Notes under the pieces: model-generated
Seen by the model: the letters and a program-made list of their open reading frames with translations, nothing else
Told to the model about the DNA's origin: nothing
The model's database searches: none
Shown: piece after piece, positions 34,547 to 45,383 of the stretch
Layout of the letters: each line of letters opens with the position of its first letter
Position numbering within the stretch: the first letter of the stretch is position 1
Source: Sipunculus nudus
Lineage: Eukaryota > Annelida > Sipuncula > Golfingiida > Sipunculidae
Direction of reading: 5' to 3'
NCBI GenBank assembly: GCA_026874595.1
Contig: CM049313.1
Location: 29,816,008 to 29,880,007, forward strand
DNA length: 64,000 nucleotides
Translations under genes and position numbers: made by a program

Positions 34547-34934
34547 ACCATCTGGTGTGATAAAGGTAGTAAGGTCTCTACAGTCCTCTGTTAACTCAAG
34601 GTGATGATATGCTGACTTTAAATCTAACTTACAGTTGATCCATGTAGTTCACTTAACAAATCCTCAATGTTTGGTATAGGGTGTCTCTCTACTATAATTG
34701 AATCATTTAGGCGTCTGAGGTCTGTGCACACCCGTATTGAACCATCTGGTGTGATAAAGGTAGTAAGGTCTCTACAGTCCTCTGTTAACTCAAGCTGATG
34801 ATATGCTGACTTTAAATCTAACTTACAGTTGATCCATGTAGTTCACTTAACAAATCCTCAATGTTTGGTATTGGGTATCTCTCTACTATAATTGAATCAT
34901 TTAGGCGTCTGAGGTCTGTGCACACCCGTATTGA
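34547..34934 (-). repeat. 194-bp tandem duplication inside RT
   Basis: 34547-34740 and 34741-34934 are near-identical (three differences seen). Each covers the codons from the RT first-Asp region (LDLKSAYHQ) to the SIRVCTDLRRLND block. 194 is not a multiple of three, so it breaks the frame as well as duplicating catalytic sequence. Confidence 0.95.
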
Positions 34935-35534
34935 ACCATCTTTTTTCCATGCGACTACTATTGGGGATACCCACTCTGACGCATCAACTCTCTCAATAAC
35001 CCCACTGTTCTCTAATCTCTTAAGCTCTAATGACAACTGTTCTCAAGCAGCAAATGGTACAGGTCTTACTTTCTGCTGTACAGGTTGTGCCCCAGGTTTT
35101 AACTTTATTCTGTGCTTAAACCCTTTGATAAGACCCAACTCATCATTAAACAACTCTGGAAATTCGGAAGGAATTTGGCATGTAGGGGTATGTAAGGAAG
35201 GGTTATCAAGAGACATGGAATCAACATGATCATTGCAACAAACATGAGCATCATTGGTACATGCAAGATGACAACAAGTTAAGCTTTCACCATGGATATT
35301 CACACCAAGTCCTTGCATGAGGTCTTTACCTAACAAGGTTTTTTGATTTTCCACCACATACCAGTTGGCAACCACTGATTTATCTTTATAATGTACCATA
35401 GCTTTAAATACACCTATAATGTTCACAACGTCATCTGTAAAGGAAGTGAAAGGTTCGGCACTGGGCAGTAAACTGTCCCTCAGGAAATATTTATCAAAAA
35501 GTTCCAGATTCATGAATGAAGCATCTGCTGCTTA
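34818..35534 (-). pseudogene. Ty3 protease and N-terminal RT with inactivating stops
   Basis: The frame continues from gag through TAA at 35532-35534. This stop sits exactly where the protease catalytic D-(S/T)-G should be: it reads VD-stop-AADASFM, so both the Ser/Thr and Gly positions are lost. The rest of the protease, the linker and the RT start (VRPVPFAA, TGA at 35043-35045, then SGVIERVDASEWVSPIVVAWKKDGSIRVCTDLRRLN) are in the same frame. Reading ends just after LLSELHGST, where a small deletion shifts the frame within the duplicated segment. Confidence 0.85.
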
Positions 35535-36578
35535 ATCAACCGTCACGGTAACTGGGATACTGTTGACTGTAACTGTACAGCTGACATCCTGCTTGATCGG
35601 CTTTAGTGGCGATGTACTGGAAACTCCAAGAACTGCAAATGGACGCTCAGGTTCTGACAATTCTGTGGCTAATTCTAACTGTCTCACTTGACTCGGGGTA
35701 CTTTCAGACTGGGGTGTCACACTGATACTGGTAGCAGTTGGTTTACTCCTGCATTGACGTGCAAAATGTCCAACCTTACCACATGTAGCACATTTCTTAT
35801 TTCTGGCTGGACAGGCGGTACTGTTTGCTAAATGACTGGTCGAGCCACAAAGAAAACATCTCATAAGTCCAGTACTTGCAGTAGTAGCAGTAGCATTGTG
35901 ACTGGATGCCTGCTTATGTATAGCAGTGTTGTCACTAGCATGGTCACCTGTAGGCGCGTTGACAGGCCGTCGATATGAACGTACTTTATAAACAGTTCTT
36001 TGAGGCTGTGACTCTGACTTGGCTTCTTTCATAAACGCAGCTTCTTTAACTGCTCTTTCAATGCGGCGAGCTATGTCCATAGCACGATGTAATGTAAGCT
36101 CTGGTTCCATCAACAAGCGTTCTCTCAAACGTTCTGAATTAGTTTTTTCCAGGATCTGATCACGGATCATATCATCTTGCATAGCTTAAAAGTCACACGT
36201 GCTAGCAAGTTCACGCAGTGCTGTGACGTAATCACACAGTGCTGTGACGTAATGGCTTCTCTGTCTGAAACGGTAGCGTTCTGCAACAATATTCACAGCG
36301 GGGCTGAAATGTCTTTCTAAAGCAAGCATTGCTTTGTCATATACTGAAGCGGACCCTGATTCCTCCGGAAGAGAATAAAATATTCTTTGACCTTCTGTAC
36401 CGAGAGAATGTAGTAGAATGGCCCTCTGACGGGCTGGTGGTTTTTGTGTAAGTTCAGCGGCCACCATATAGTTCTCAAATATACGGCGCCAATGCGGCCA
36501 TGGAACAGCTGGCGGTCCCGGCGAAGACAGAAACGGTTGAGGCGTACCAAAATCTAATGAAGCCATAGCGAATGTCAC
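35532..36578 (-). pseudogene. Ty3 Gag with two zinc knuckles, one in-frame stop
   Basis: ATG at 36576-36578 opens a capsid-like domain (PWPHWRRIFENYMVAAEL, LLHSLGTEGQRIFYSLP, ALRELASTCDF). TAA at 36186-36188 interrupts it, and the frame then continues (MIRDQILEKTNSERLRERLLME) into a basic linker and two CCHC knuckles, CFLCGSTSH...C and CATCGKVGHFARQC (35760-35865). A 21-bp tandem duplication at about 36211-36252 repeats seven residues (YVTALCD / YVTALRE). Removing the stop would give a normal-length Gag of about 345 residues. Confidence 0.85.
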
Positions 36579-36598
36579 TTACTTTTTGCACGTAAAGC

Positions 36599-36617
36599 TG
36601 ATTTTCCCCGTCGCCAA
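36599..36617 (-). promoter_or_regulatory. Primer-binding site
   Basis: Three bases inside the 5' LTR the minus strand reads TGGCGACGGGGAAAATC, starting with the TGG expected opposite tRNA CCA. Confidence 0.7.
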
Positions 36618-36619
36618 AC

Positions 36620-36832
36620 TGTGGTATTTTGTAGGTAATAACAACACTAGTATAGTCCAAGATCCTTTATTGGATTTCACAGAAACTTTCCACGTTCACT
36701 CTCAAGAACGCCATTATCCCGCTGTTCCCTTTTCCTCCCTACAACCGTAAAGACTCCAAAGAAATCTTTTTACAACCTTATCCACTAGGTGGCGACACCA
36801 CCTTATACTCAACATATACTCAGATCACCACA
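36620..36832 (-). repeat. 5' LTR (213 bp)
   Basis: Direct repeat of 31996-32208, 211 of 213 positions identical, followed by the TATAT duplicate. Confidence 0.95.
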
Positions 36833-36837
36833 TATAT

Positions 36838-37715
36838 GATGCAAGTTATTGCTCTCTGTAATGGACCAAGCTTATAGGAGTCTTTCATTTCTCTATAAGT
36901 ATATATAAATGTTGTTGTCCTTTACATTATAAGGTATGAAACAGGCTAATTTGTTTATCAGGATTCTGATCAATCAGAAATGTTCTTTTACTGGAAGTGG
37001 AACAGTGGTAGCTAAACACCTGAGACACAAGTAAAGAAATTGCTGTTTTTGATTGTTAGATATGTTATGTTGTACATACTGAGTAGGGAAAATATGTGTG
37101 TCAGAGCTTGTAAATGTATCAAATGTGCTAATGCCTTTGTTAAGTACAGTTTTAATTTCATGTCATTTCAGTTGACGGTTTACTTCTGATGTGTTTGGAA
37201 TAGAACAATGGTGTTCAAAGGTGTTGTTTTCAAATGGTAAGCAACCCTGCGCACAAGTTACAGCCAACAACTGGCAGCCGGATGCAGTTTATAGTTCCAA
37301 ACTGAAGAACTTTATTATATGTGATGATATTAGACCCTGGTGGCTTTGATCAAGTTACGAAACTGCATAACAGTGCCTACAAAAACTGTGACATTTATAT
37401 ACTTGTCTGATGGACATCTGTGTAGTTAAACTTTACCCATCCTGGGGGAAGACAACCAGTGTGATGTTTAACAGTACAATGAACATGATTGATCTGGTTT
37501 AAAATGCGATTGATCTGGTTTAAAATGCAGTGTCTATGAACTTACTGGTTGTAACCATTCAGTAAATACATTTGCCTTCGAGAAGATATCTGGCAGTAAG
37601 AAGCAACATTGAACTTTGTTTGATCTCTGATTAAGCTGCATAACTAATTTACTATGTTTTTGAACTTTGTGACTTATTGTTAATACCAGATTATTAATGA
37701 TGACGTCTTCCCGAG
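36838..37715. other. Spacer, no gene recognised
   Basis: AT-rich non-coding DNA. ATGCGATTGATCTGGTTTAAA is partly duplicated near 37490-37525. Confidence 0.5.
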
Positions 37716-38150
37716 TGTTGATCCGAGTTGCAAGACTTGATAGCTAGGGTAGGTACTTGAGAACACAGTTTATTCTTACTTGTACTTAATAATGTGTTGA
37801 TCCCAGGTGTAAGATTTGTCATAACATATTTGTACTTGATGTGTTGATCCCAGTTGTGTCATTTGACAGCTATCTACATACTTGAAAACACGGTTTATTC
37901 TTACTTGTTCTTAATAATGTGTTGATCCCGGTTGTAAGACTTGATAGCTTGGCTTTGTACCTATACTTACTTGTACTTGAGAAAACAGTTTTATACTTAC
38001 TTGTACTTGATAACAATTAACATTTGGATCCCAGTTGTGAGATTTGATAGCCAGCTACATATTTGAGAACAACAATCATACTTATTTGTACTTGATAATT
38101 GTTTTGATCCCAGTTGTGAGGTATGGCAGTTAGCTACACACTTGTAAACT
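37716..38150. repeat. Irregular minisatellite, about six units
   Basis: Units of about 50-105 bp start with GATCCCAGTTGTGAG-like sequence (near 37720, 37800, 37850, 37925, 38030 and 38107) and include TTTATACTTACTTGTACTTG. Lengths vary through internal deletion. Confidence 0.8.
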
Positions 38151-38237
38151 CTTTTGATGTGTTCATAAGTGCTAGCTAACTGTCATATTTCACATATGAG
38201 ATCATAACATCATCAGGTACATAAAAAATTACTCATA

Positions 38238-38700
38238 TCTCAAGAGTGGTTCAATGTGCTGGTCTGAACTTGGCATGTTCATACATTTTGGAGAGTAATG
38301 TCATAGATCAGACAAGTGGCAGCAGCTACTTTCCCATTTTTGTAGAATACACTGATGCTCTTTTCTCAGGAGTGGTTTGCCATATTCGTCTGAAATTGTG
38401 CATGTATATAGAACTTAGATACTGGCATCTTGCACTCAAGTCTTAACAGCGCCGTCTGTAAATGTTTTCCTCGCCATCCATCTGTTGGCTTACTTTGTGA
38501 CAAATCACTCATATCTCAGGAGAGGATGGACGTATTGCTAAAATTTTGTATGTTATCTTAATTATATAGCTTATGTTTTAGACAAGGCAGGTGGTGTTAC
38601 CAGGTTTAAAGAATACAGAAATGTACTTTTTCACAGTAGTCAGTTGGTGTCTCGGCCTGGAATTTTGCATGTTTAATCTATCTGTAGATATGTTTTTTTT
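38238..38700 (+). repeat. Module A, related to 42340-42640
   Basis: Shares the CTCATATCTCAGGAGTGGTT, TGGCATGT and CTTGCACTCAA blocks with 42340-42640 and is a diverged relative of the family III core. Non-coding. Confidence 0.6.
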
Positions 38701-38774
38701 TGGTGAAAATTGCACATTTATGAAGAGTTTTATTGGTATCACTGTTCCGTGACTGTTGCTACAAATTTGGAGTC

Positions 38775-39050
38775 ATATATTGAGATGGTTCAGGAAAATA
38801 AATATTACATTTGGCAGCATTGCATGATTTCTGAGCCAAATGATTATAATTTTGATAACAGACCATTTTTAAGCAGTGGTTGTATGTTTTGAGATGGTTT
38901 AGGAAACACAAAAATTACATTTTGCAGCATTTGATGATTTCTGAGGCAAATGATTATAATAGTGATAACAGACCATATCTCAGCAGTAGTTGTATGTATC
39001 AAGATGGTTTAGGAAACTAAATATTGGATGATTTCTGAGCCAAACTAGAC
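38775..39050 (+). repeat. Module B, ~110-bp tandem repeat
   Basis: About three units with GATAACAGACCATATCTCAG, TTGAGATGGTTTAGGAAAC and ATGATTTCTGAGCCAAA. The same unit recurs at 41830-42230. Confidence 0.8.
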
Positions 39051-39189
39051 ATTTCTTGGCACCGCAGGTGCCAGAGTATCTCCAGACATAGTAGCCCCCC
39101 CCCCTTTTAAGAATAGACCCCCATTTTTAGCAGCCATATACTGACACTTGGCATATTTATTGTTTCTAACATCTAACAATCCACAATTG

Positions 39190-40870
39190 AAGATGTTGGT
39201 CCTGTGACCTTGATCTTTTTAAAGATGTGTCCTGTGACCTTGACCTTTGACCTCATGACCCGAAAATCAATTTGGGTCTTGCTTTTCCAATGGGACATAT
39301 GCAAGTTAAGTTTGAAATCTATACATCAATATAGCAGGAATTATCATCCAGAAATTAATTTTTATGGACAGATCGCTCCTGTGACCTTCACCTTTGACCT
39401 TGTGACCTCAAAATTGATAGTGTTCTTCCTCTCTTGGCAGGAGAACTATATGTGCAAGATGAAAGATCTGAGATGAAATGTTTGGCTGAAAATGCATCCA
39501 CATCTTTTTAAAGATGTGTCCTGTGACCTTGACCTTTGACCTCATGACCCCAAAATCAATTTTGGTCTTGCTTTTCCAATGGGACATATACAAGTCAAGT
39601 TTGAAATCCATACATCAATAAAAGCAGGAATTATCATCCAGAAACTAATTTTTGGACAGATGGCTCCTGTGACCTTCACCTTTGACCTTGTGACCTCAAA
39701 ATTGATAGGGGTCTTCCACTCTTGGCAGGTGAACTATATGTGCAAGATGAAAGATCTGAGATGAATTGTTTGGCTGAAAATGCATCCACAATCTTTTTAA
39801 AGACGTTTCCTGTGACCTTGACCTTTGACCTCATGACCCCAAAATCAATTCAGGTCTTGCTTTTCCAATGGGTCATATACAAGTCAAGTTTGAAATCCAT
39901 ACATCAATAAAAGCAGGAATTATCATCCAGAAACTAATTTTTGGACAGATGGCTCCTGTGACCTTCACCTTTGACCTCAAAATTGATAGGGTTCTTACTC
40001 TCTTGGCAGGTGAACTTTATGTTCAAGATGAAAGATCTGAGATGAATTGTTTGGCTGAAAATGCATCCACAATCTTTTTAAAGACGTTTCCTGTGACCTT
40101 GACCTTTGACCTCAAGACCCAGAAATCAATTCGGGTCTTGCTTTTTCCAATAGGTCAAATACAAGTCAAGTTTGAAATCCATACATCAATAAAAGAAGGA
40201 ATTATCATCCAGAAACTAATTTTTGGACAGATGGCTCCTGTGACCTTCACCTTTGACCTTGTGACCTCAAAACTGATAGGGGTCTTCCACTCTTGGCAGG
40301 TGAGCTATATGTGCAAGATGAAAGATCTGAGATGAAATGTTTGGCTGAAAATGCATCCACAATCTTTTTAAAGATGTGTCCTGTGAACTTGACCTTTGAC
40401 CTCATGACCCCAAAATCAATTGGAGTCTGGCTTTTTCAGTGGGACATAAATAAGTCAAATTTGAAATCAATACATCAATAAAAGCAGGAATTATCATCCA
40501 GAAACTAATTTTTGGACAGATAGCTCCTGTGGCCTTGACCTTTGACCTTGTGACCCCAAAATGTATAAGGATCATCCACTATTTGCAAGTGAGCTATATA
40601 TTCAAGATGGAAGACCTGGGATGAAAGTTTGGCTTAAAATGCATCCACAGTATCTTTTAAAATGCCAGTCCAGTGACCTTGACCTTTGACCTCATGACCC
40701 TAGAACTTATAGGGTTCTTACTTTAGTGGTGGGCCATACATAAGTCATGTTTGACATCCATATGGCTATCAACACTGGAGATATCATAAGAGGTGTGTGA
40801 TTTTCACCATATATTGCAATATTCAAGGTCAAGGCCACTATCATAGGAAAGGTCATGACCCCAATTTAAA
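39190..40870 (+). repeat. Module C, ~290-bp tandem repeat with TGACCT half-sites
   Basis: Six units, with GTGACCTTGACCTTTGACCT-type blocks near 39231, 39520, 39809, 40090, 40380 and 40668 (periods about 281-290). Each unit has a second block (GTGACCTTCACCTTTGACC) about 150 bp later. Long open frames across the array repeat with the unit and reflect its composition, not genes. TGACCTTTGACCT is a perfect DR1 arrangement of nuclear-receptor half-sites. Confidence 0.9.
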
Positions 40871-41233
40871 TAAACATCATCCCATAACCCATACCTATGT
40901 ATATGCATAATATAAAAGAAATCTGTCCACAAGTTTTTGACTTATAATGCTCACAGTACTGTAAGGTGGCAATTTTGGGGGTATTAAACGGCATGAAAAC
41001 AAGTAAAGAATAATAGGTTGCGCCACCAGTTTCTGGAACATGACAACCCTATCCATGATCTTCCATCAACTTGATTTTGGGATAAATTCATGCAAGATTT
41101 CTTGAGATATTAAAGAATTTGTGTGATTTTCCCCAAAATTGGACCTATTCAAGGTCAAGGACACTCTCCTAGTAAAGGTCATGACCTCATTTTAAATAGG
41201 CGTCGTCCTCTTACCCATATCTATACATATACC

Positions 41234-41831
41234 AAGTTTGGTAAAGTTCCGTGAAATATTTTTTGGGTTATCGCGCCAACAAGATTTATATGCGGTGGCG
41301 GCGGCGGGACCGGTATGAAACCATAGTATCCCCCGACTTTGTCTGGGGATACAATTATTTTAGATATTGCAGAAAAATGATATGTTCCAGTGTTTCAGGT
41401 ACCACGCCCCCTGGTGGGTATTTCCAAAAAATGAAAAACTGATTTTGAGATATTTATAAATAACACAAAATGTATCAATTTCAAAGCCATTGTTAAAAAA
41501 ATGCAACCTGTAGGTCATATTTAATGAAATCTCTAAGACTCTCGTTTGACGAGAAATGGTGCGAGATTTGGGGAGACTTTCAGTTTTATCATGTCAAGCT
41601 GCCTATAAGGTAGATAATGACCAAAACCAGACGTCTGTAACTTAAAAATTGACAAAGTTACAAAAAATGGTTGTGTTATTTCCAATTTCCATGAATTTTG
41701 CCCAAAAAATGTAAGTTGGTAAAGATCCGTGAAATATTTTTTGAGTTATCGCGCCAACAAGATTTATATGCGGCGGCGGCGGCGGGACCGGTATGAAAAC
41801 ATAGTATCCCCCGACTTTGTCTGGGGATACA
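41234..41831 (+). repeat. Two copies of a ~120-bp element end with GTATCCCC hairpin
   Basis: 41234-41353 and 41713-41831 are near-identical: a TTATCGCGCCAACAAGATT block, a CGG-repeat and a terminal hairpin GTATCCCC..GAC-TTT-GTC..GGGGATAC (41326-41352 and 41804-41830). About 360 bp of other sequence separates them. This looks like the 3' end of a hairpin-ended non-autonomous element. Confidence 0.8.
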
Positions 41832-42640
41832 ATGATTATAACAGTGATAACAGACCATATCTCAGCAGTGGCTGTATGTATTAGATGGTTTAGGAAACTA
41901 AATATTGGATGATTTCTGAGCCAAATGATTATAAGTGATAACAGACCATATCTCAACAGTGGTTGTATGTATTGAGATGGTTTAGGAAACTAAATATTGA
42001 TGATTTCTGAGCCAAATGATTATAATAATGATAACGGAGCATATCTCAGGAGTGGTATATATTGAGATGGTTAGGAAACTAAATATTGCATTTGGCAGCA
42101 TCTGATGCTTTCTGAGGCAAATTATTATAACAGAGATTTTAGTTATAATAGACCATATCCCAGCAGTGGTTGTATGTATTGACATGCTTTAGGAAACTAA
42201 ATATTGTATTTGGCAGTATTGAGTCGTATTTTTGAAAGTGGGCATATGAGGAAAAAGCTTTTTTTTTTACATAAATGCATATCGTAACCAAGTCTGGTGG
42301 GCCATCTGCAATTGTTTCAATGTCTGGTCCATCTGTGCATTTGCTTTTGGTTAAAATCATATCTCAGGAGTGATTCAATGTATTGGTCTGGAATTTGGCA
42401 TGTGCATCATTCTTGAAGTTTTCTCTATACTGAGACCAGGCAAGTGACACCATCTGCCATACTATATTTGAAGAATAAGTGTATGCCCTTTTCTAAGGAA
42501 TGGTTTGTCGTATTAGCCTTATATTATGCATGTCAGTAGATCTTGGATACCTCCATCTTGCACTCAATACTGGGTGGCACCAAATGCAATCTTTTTGCAT
42601 GGCAAGCTCATCCACTTTTATATACAAATCAACAGAGGTC
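41832..42640 (+). repeat. Modules B' and A'
   Basis: 41832-42230 repeats module B (about four units), and 42340-42640 repeats module A. Non-coding. Confidence 0.65.
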
Positions 42641-43830
42641 TAGATTTATTGATGGGCCATATATAAGTCAGGTTTGAAATCGATATATTAATCCAAGCTT
42701 GAATTATCATCTCGGGAACTAATTTTTGGACAGATGGCTCCTGTGACCTTCACCTTGGACCTCATAACCCCAAAATCAATTCGGGTCTTGCTTTTCTGAT
42801 GGGACATACTCAAGTAGAGTTTGAAATCTATACATCAATAAAAGCAGGAGTTATCATCCAGAAACTAATTTTTGGACAGATGGCTCCTGTGACCTTCACC
42901 TTGAACCTTGTGACCTCAAAATTGATAGGGTTCTTCCTCTCTTGGCAGGTGAACTATATGTGCAAGATGAAAGGTCTTAGATGAAATAATTGGCTGAAAA
43001 TGCATCCACATCTTTTTAAAGATGTGTCCTGTGACCTTTGCCTTTGACCTCATGACCCCAAAATCAATTCGGGTCTTGCTTTTCCAATGGGACATATACA
43101 AGTCAAGTTTGAAATCCATACATCAATAAAAGCAGGAATTATCATCTAGAAACTAATTTTTGGACAGATGGCTCCTTTGACCTTCACCTTTGACCTTGTG
43201 ACCTCAAAATTGATAGGGGTCTTCCACTCTTGGCAGATGAACTATATGTGCAAGATGAAAGGTCTGAGATGAAATGTTTGGCTGAAAATGCATCCACAAT
43301 CTTTTTAAAGATGTGTCCTGTGACCTTGGCCTTTGACCTCAAGACCCTAAAATCAATTGGAGTCTTGCTTTTTCAATGGGACATATATTAGTCAAGTTTG
43401 AAATCAATACATCAATAAAAGCAGGAATTATCATCCAGAAACTAATTTTTTGACAGATAGCTCCTGTGGCCTTGACCTTTGACCTTGAGACCCCAAAATT
43501 GATATGGACCATCCACTATTGGCAAGTTAGCTATATATTCAAGATGGAAGACCTGGGATGAAAGTTTGGCTTAAAATGCATCCACAGTATCTTTTAAGAT
43601 GTGAGTCAAGTGACCTTGACCTTTGACCTCATGACCCTAAAACCTATAGGGTTCTTACTTTAGTGGTGGGCCATACATAAGTCACGTTTGAAATCCATAT
43701 GGCTATCAACACTGGAGATATCATAAGAGGTGTGTGATTTTCACCAAATATGGACACATTAAAGGTCAAGGCCACTCTCAAGGTAAAGGTCATGAACCAA
43801 ATGTTAATACCCTTTGGTATTAACTGCAGA
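42641..43830 (+). repeat. Module C', second array of ~290-bp units
   Basis: Four units in the same orientation as 39190-40870, with GACC blocks near 42745, 43030, 43320 and 43610. Flank sequence after the last unit also matches (TCACCA..ATATTG / AAAGGTCAAGGCCACTCTCA). Confidence 0.9.
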
Positions 43831-44039
43831 CAGCCTTATCAAGCTCAACAAGAGAGAGTGCTTGCCCCAGTGATGGGATTACATAACAAGAGCTGGGGGA
43901 GCATAGAGCTGCACTGAATGACCTACAGGGACCAAAGTGGACATCTGTAACTGGTCATTATCTGTCCACACACCAAAAATCAGGCCAATATCTGCAGGCA
44001 TTGCAAAAAAAAGTCCGTAAAACTGTTTGATTTCGGAAT

Positions 44040-44124
44040 GACGGAATGAAGGAAGGACAGAATGACGGAAGGATGGACATGGGTAAAACAACTATATGCC
44101 CCGGCCACTTTGTGGCGGGGGCAT
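44040..44124 (+). repeat. Element end with ATGCCCC hairpin
   Basis: A GGAAGGA/GACGGAA-rich tract is followed by the hairpin ATGCCCC..GCCAC-TTT-GTGGC..GGGGCAT at 44096-44124, then an A-run. It closes the second module-C array, whereas the first array is followed by a different hairpin. Confidence 0.75.
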
Positions 44125-44545
44125 AAAAAAGTTAGCATCTAAGTGAAACATCATGTATAATTCAAACAGCCTCAGCAGAATGGGAGATACATTGATCTGC
44201 TTTGTTTTTCTACCTGTCTGTCTATATTCAGTAATTATGTCTATTTCCTGTCAGCACTGTTGAACTTAATTTCATATCCTTAATGTTAATGCAGTTGTAA
44301 GTGCACATGTGCTGCAACAGTGTTGATGTTGTAACTCCCACCATCCCCCCCCCCCCCCCCCCCCAAGTGCTTATTTTCCTGTATTAGCACTGTTTAACTG
44401 AATTTACATCCTTAATGTGTATGCAGATGTGTGTAAATGCAACTTTATTTTGTACCCTTAATGTGTATGCAGTTTTAAGTGTGTTGCAACTGTGTTGACA
44501 TTGTAACTCCGACCATTCACCACCCCCAACTCCCCCCCCCCCCCC
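44125..44545. repeat. Diverged ~175-bp duplication with poly-C tracts
   Basis: TTAATGT..ATGCAGTTGTAAG and TTGTAACTCC.ACCA blocks occur at about 44280-44365 and 44455-44545. Each copy ends in a poly-C run (44344-44364 and 44531-44545). Confidence 0.65.
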
Positions 44546-45383
44546 ATCAAGTCCTTGCACCTGTTGACTTGGGACATATTATATTGCTGTATACTTTTTT
44601 TTTATCAAATTGAGAAGAAAATGATATATTAAAAAATTGGACATTATTGAATATTTAAGACATATATGTGTTCAATTAACACTTCTGCAAACTGCTGAAC
44701 TGTCAACAGCTTATCAGTGACCAATGATAATGGTAAATAAGTATATAGATCTTATGTTTACAGACTGCTCACATATACATATATAATGTTTCAACATCAG
44801 AAACACGTGCATGGTCAGATTACAAATATCATTTGGAACATTTCTTACTCATCAATACAAATAAGTCATATCAACCATCCCTGGTCTTTAATTAGGTCTC
44901 TTAGATCCTCTCAGATTTTATCATCATGCATTTGTTATTATTTTATATTTTTTATTTCAAGGTCAATTTAAGCTGAGCTTCAGGACCCATAACATTGTAT
45001 TTATTTTACAGGAGCATTTCAAGAAAACAGGGACACTGATGCAAGTGGCATTTTATATTTTAATGTCATTCCTTTTAAAAACAATGATATTTTGATTAAT
45101 TGACAGAAGGGACAATGTTGATCCATGGTCCATATATATTTTCATTCAAATTTATGTGAAAAAATTCTTAATTTGTAATACAGTGCAGAAAGCAACACAG
45201 TTCTCTATCAAGGTTTCTCCCTTAATTGTCAATGCCCCAAGATTTTTCTGTCAGTTTACAACAGTCCATTTATGAATTATGATTTTCATTATATAGATAC
45301 AATACTAATTAACATGAGAGAGAGAAAGAGAGAGAGACCCTGACTCCTGAGACAGTGAGAGAGACCGAGATAGAGTTCAGACT
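44546..45383. other. AT-rich spacer
   Basis: No gene recognised. A degenerate hairpin-family terminus in minus orientation (AGCTGAGCTTCAGGACCCAT) lies at about 44971-44992, and GAGA-rich simple sequence at 45313-45345. Confidence 0.5.

Larger units (their letters stand above)
31996..36832 (-). mobile_element. Complete Ty3/gypsy element (4837 bp) with LTRs and TATAT TSD
   Basis: Two 213-bp direct repeats (31996-32208 and 36620-36832) with TG..CA ends flank gag and pol read on the minus strand. TATAT occurs on both sides (31991-31995 and 36833-36837) as a 5-bp target duplication. PPT and PBS lie in the expected places. Domain order is Gag (two CCHC knuckles), PR, RT, RNase H, IN. The Gag and knuckle arrangement suggests the Mag-like branch, from memory. 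LTRs differ at only two positions, so insertion looks recent, but the ORFs carry stops, frameshifts and a 194-bp duplication. Confidence 0.95.

Noticed and set aside
39868-40335. 155-codon open frame on the plus strand (and similar ones across 39200-43120)
   Set aside because: The frame repeats with the ~290-bp unit and follows repeat composition; it has no domain and recurs in every unit.
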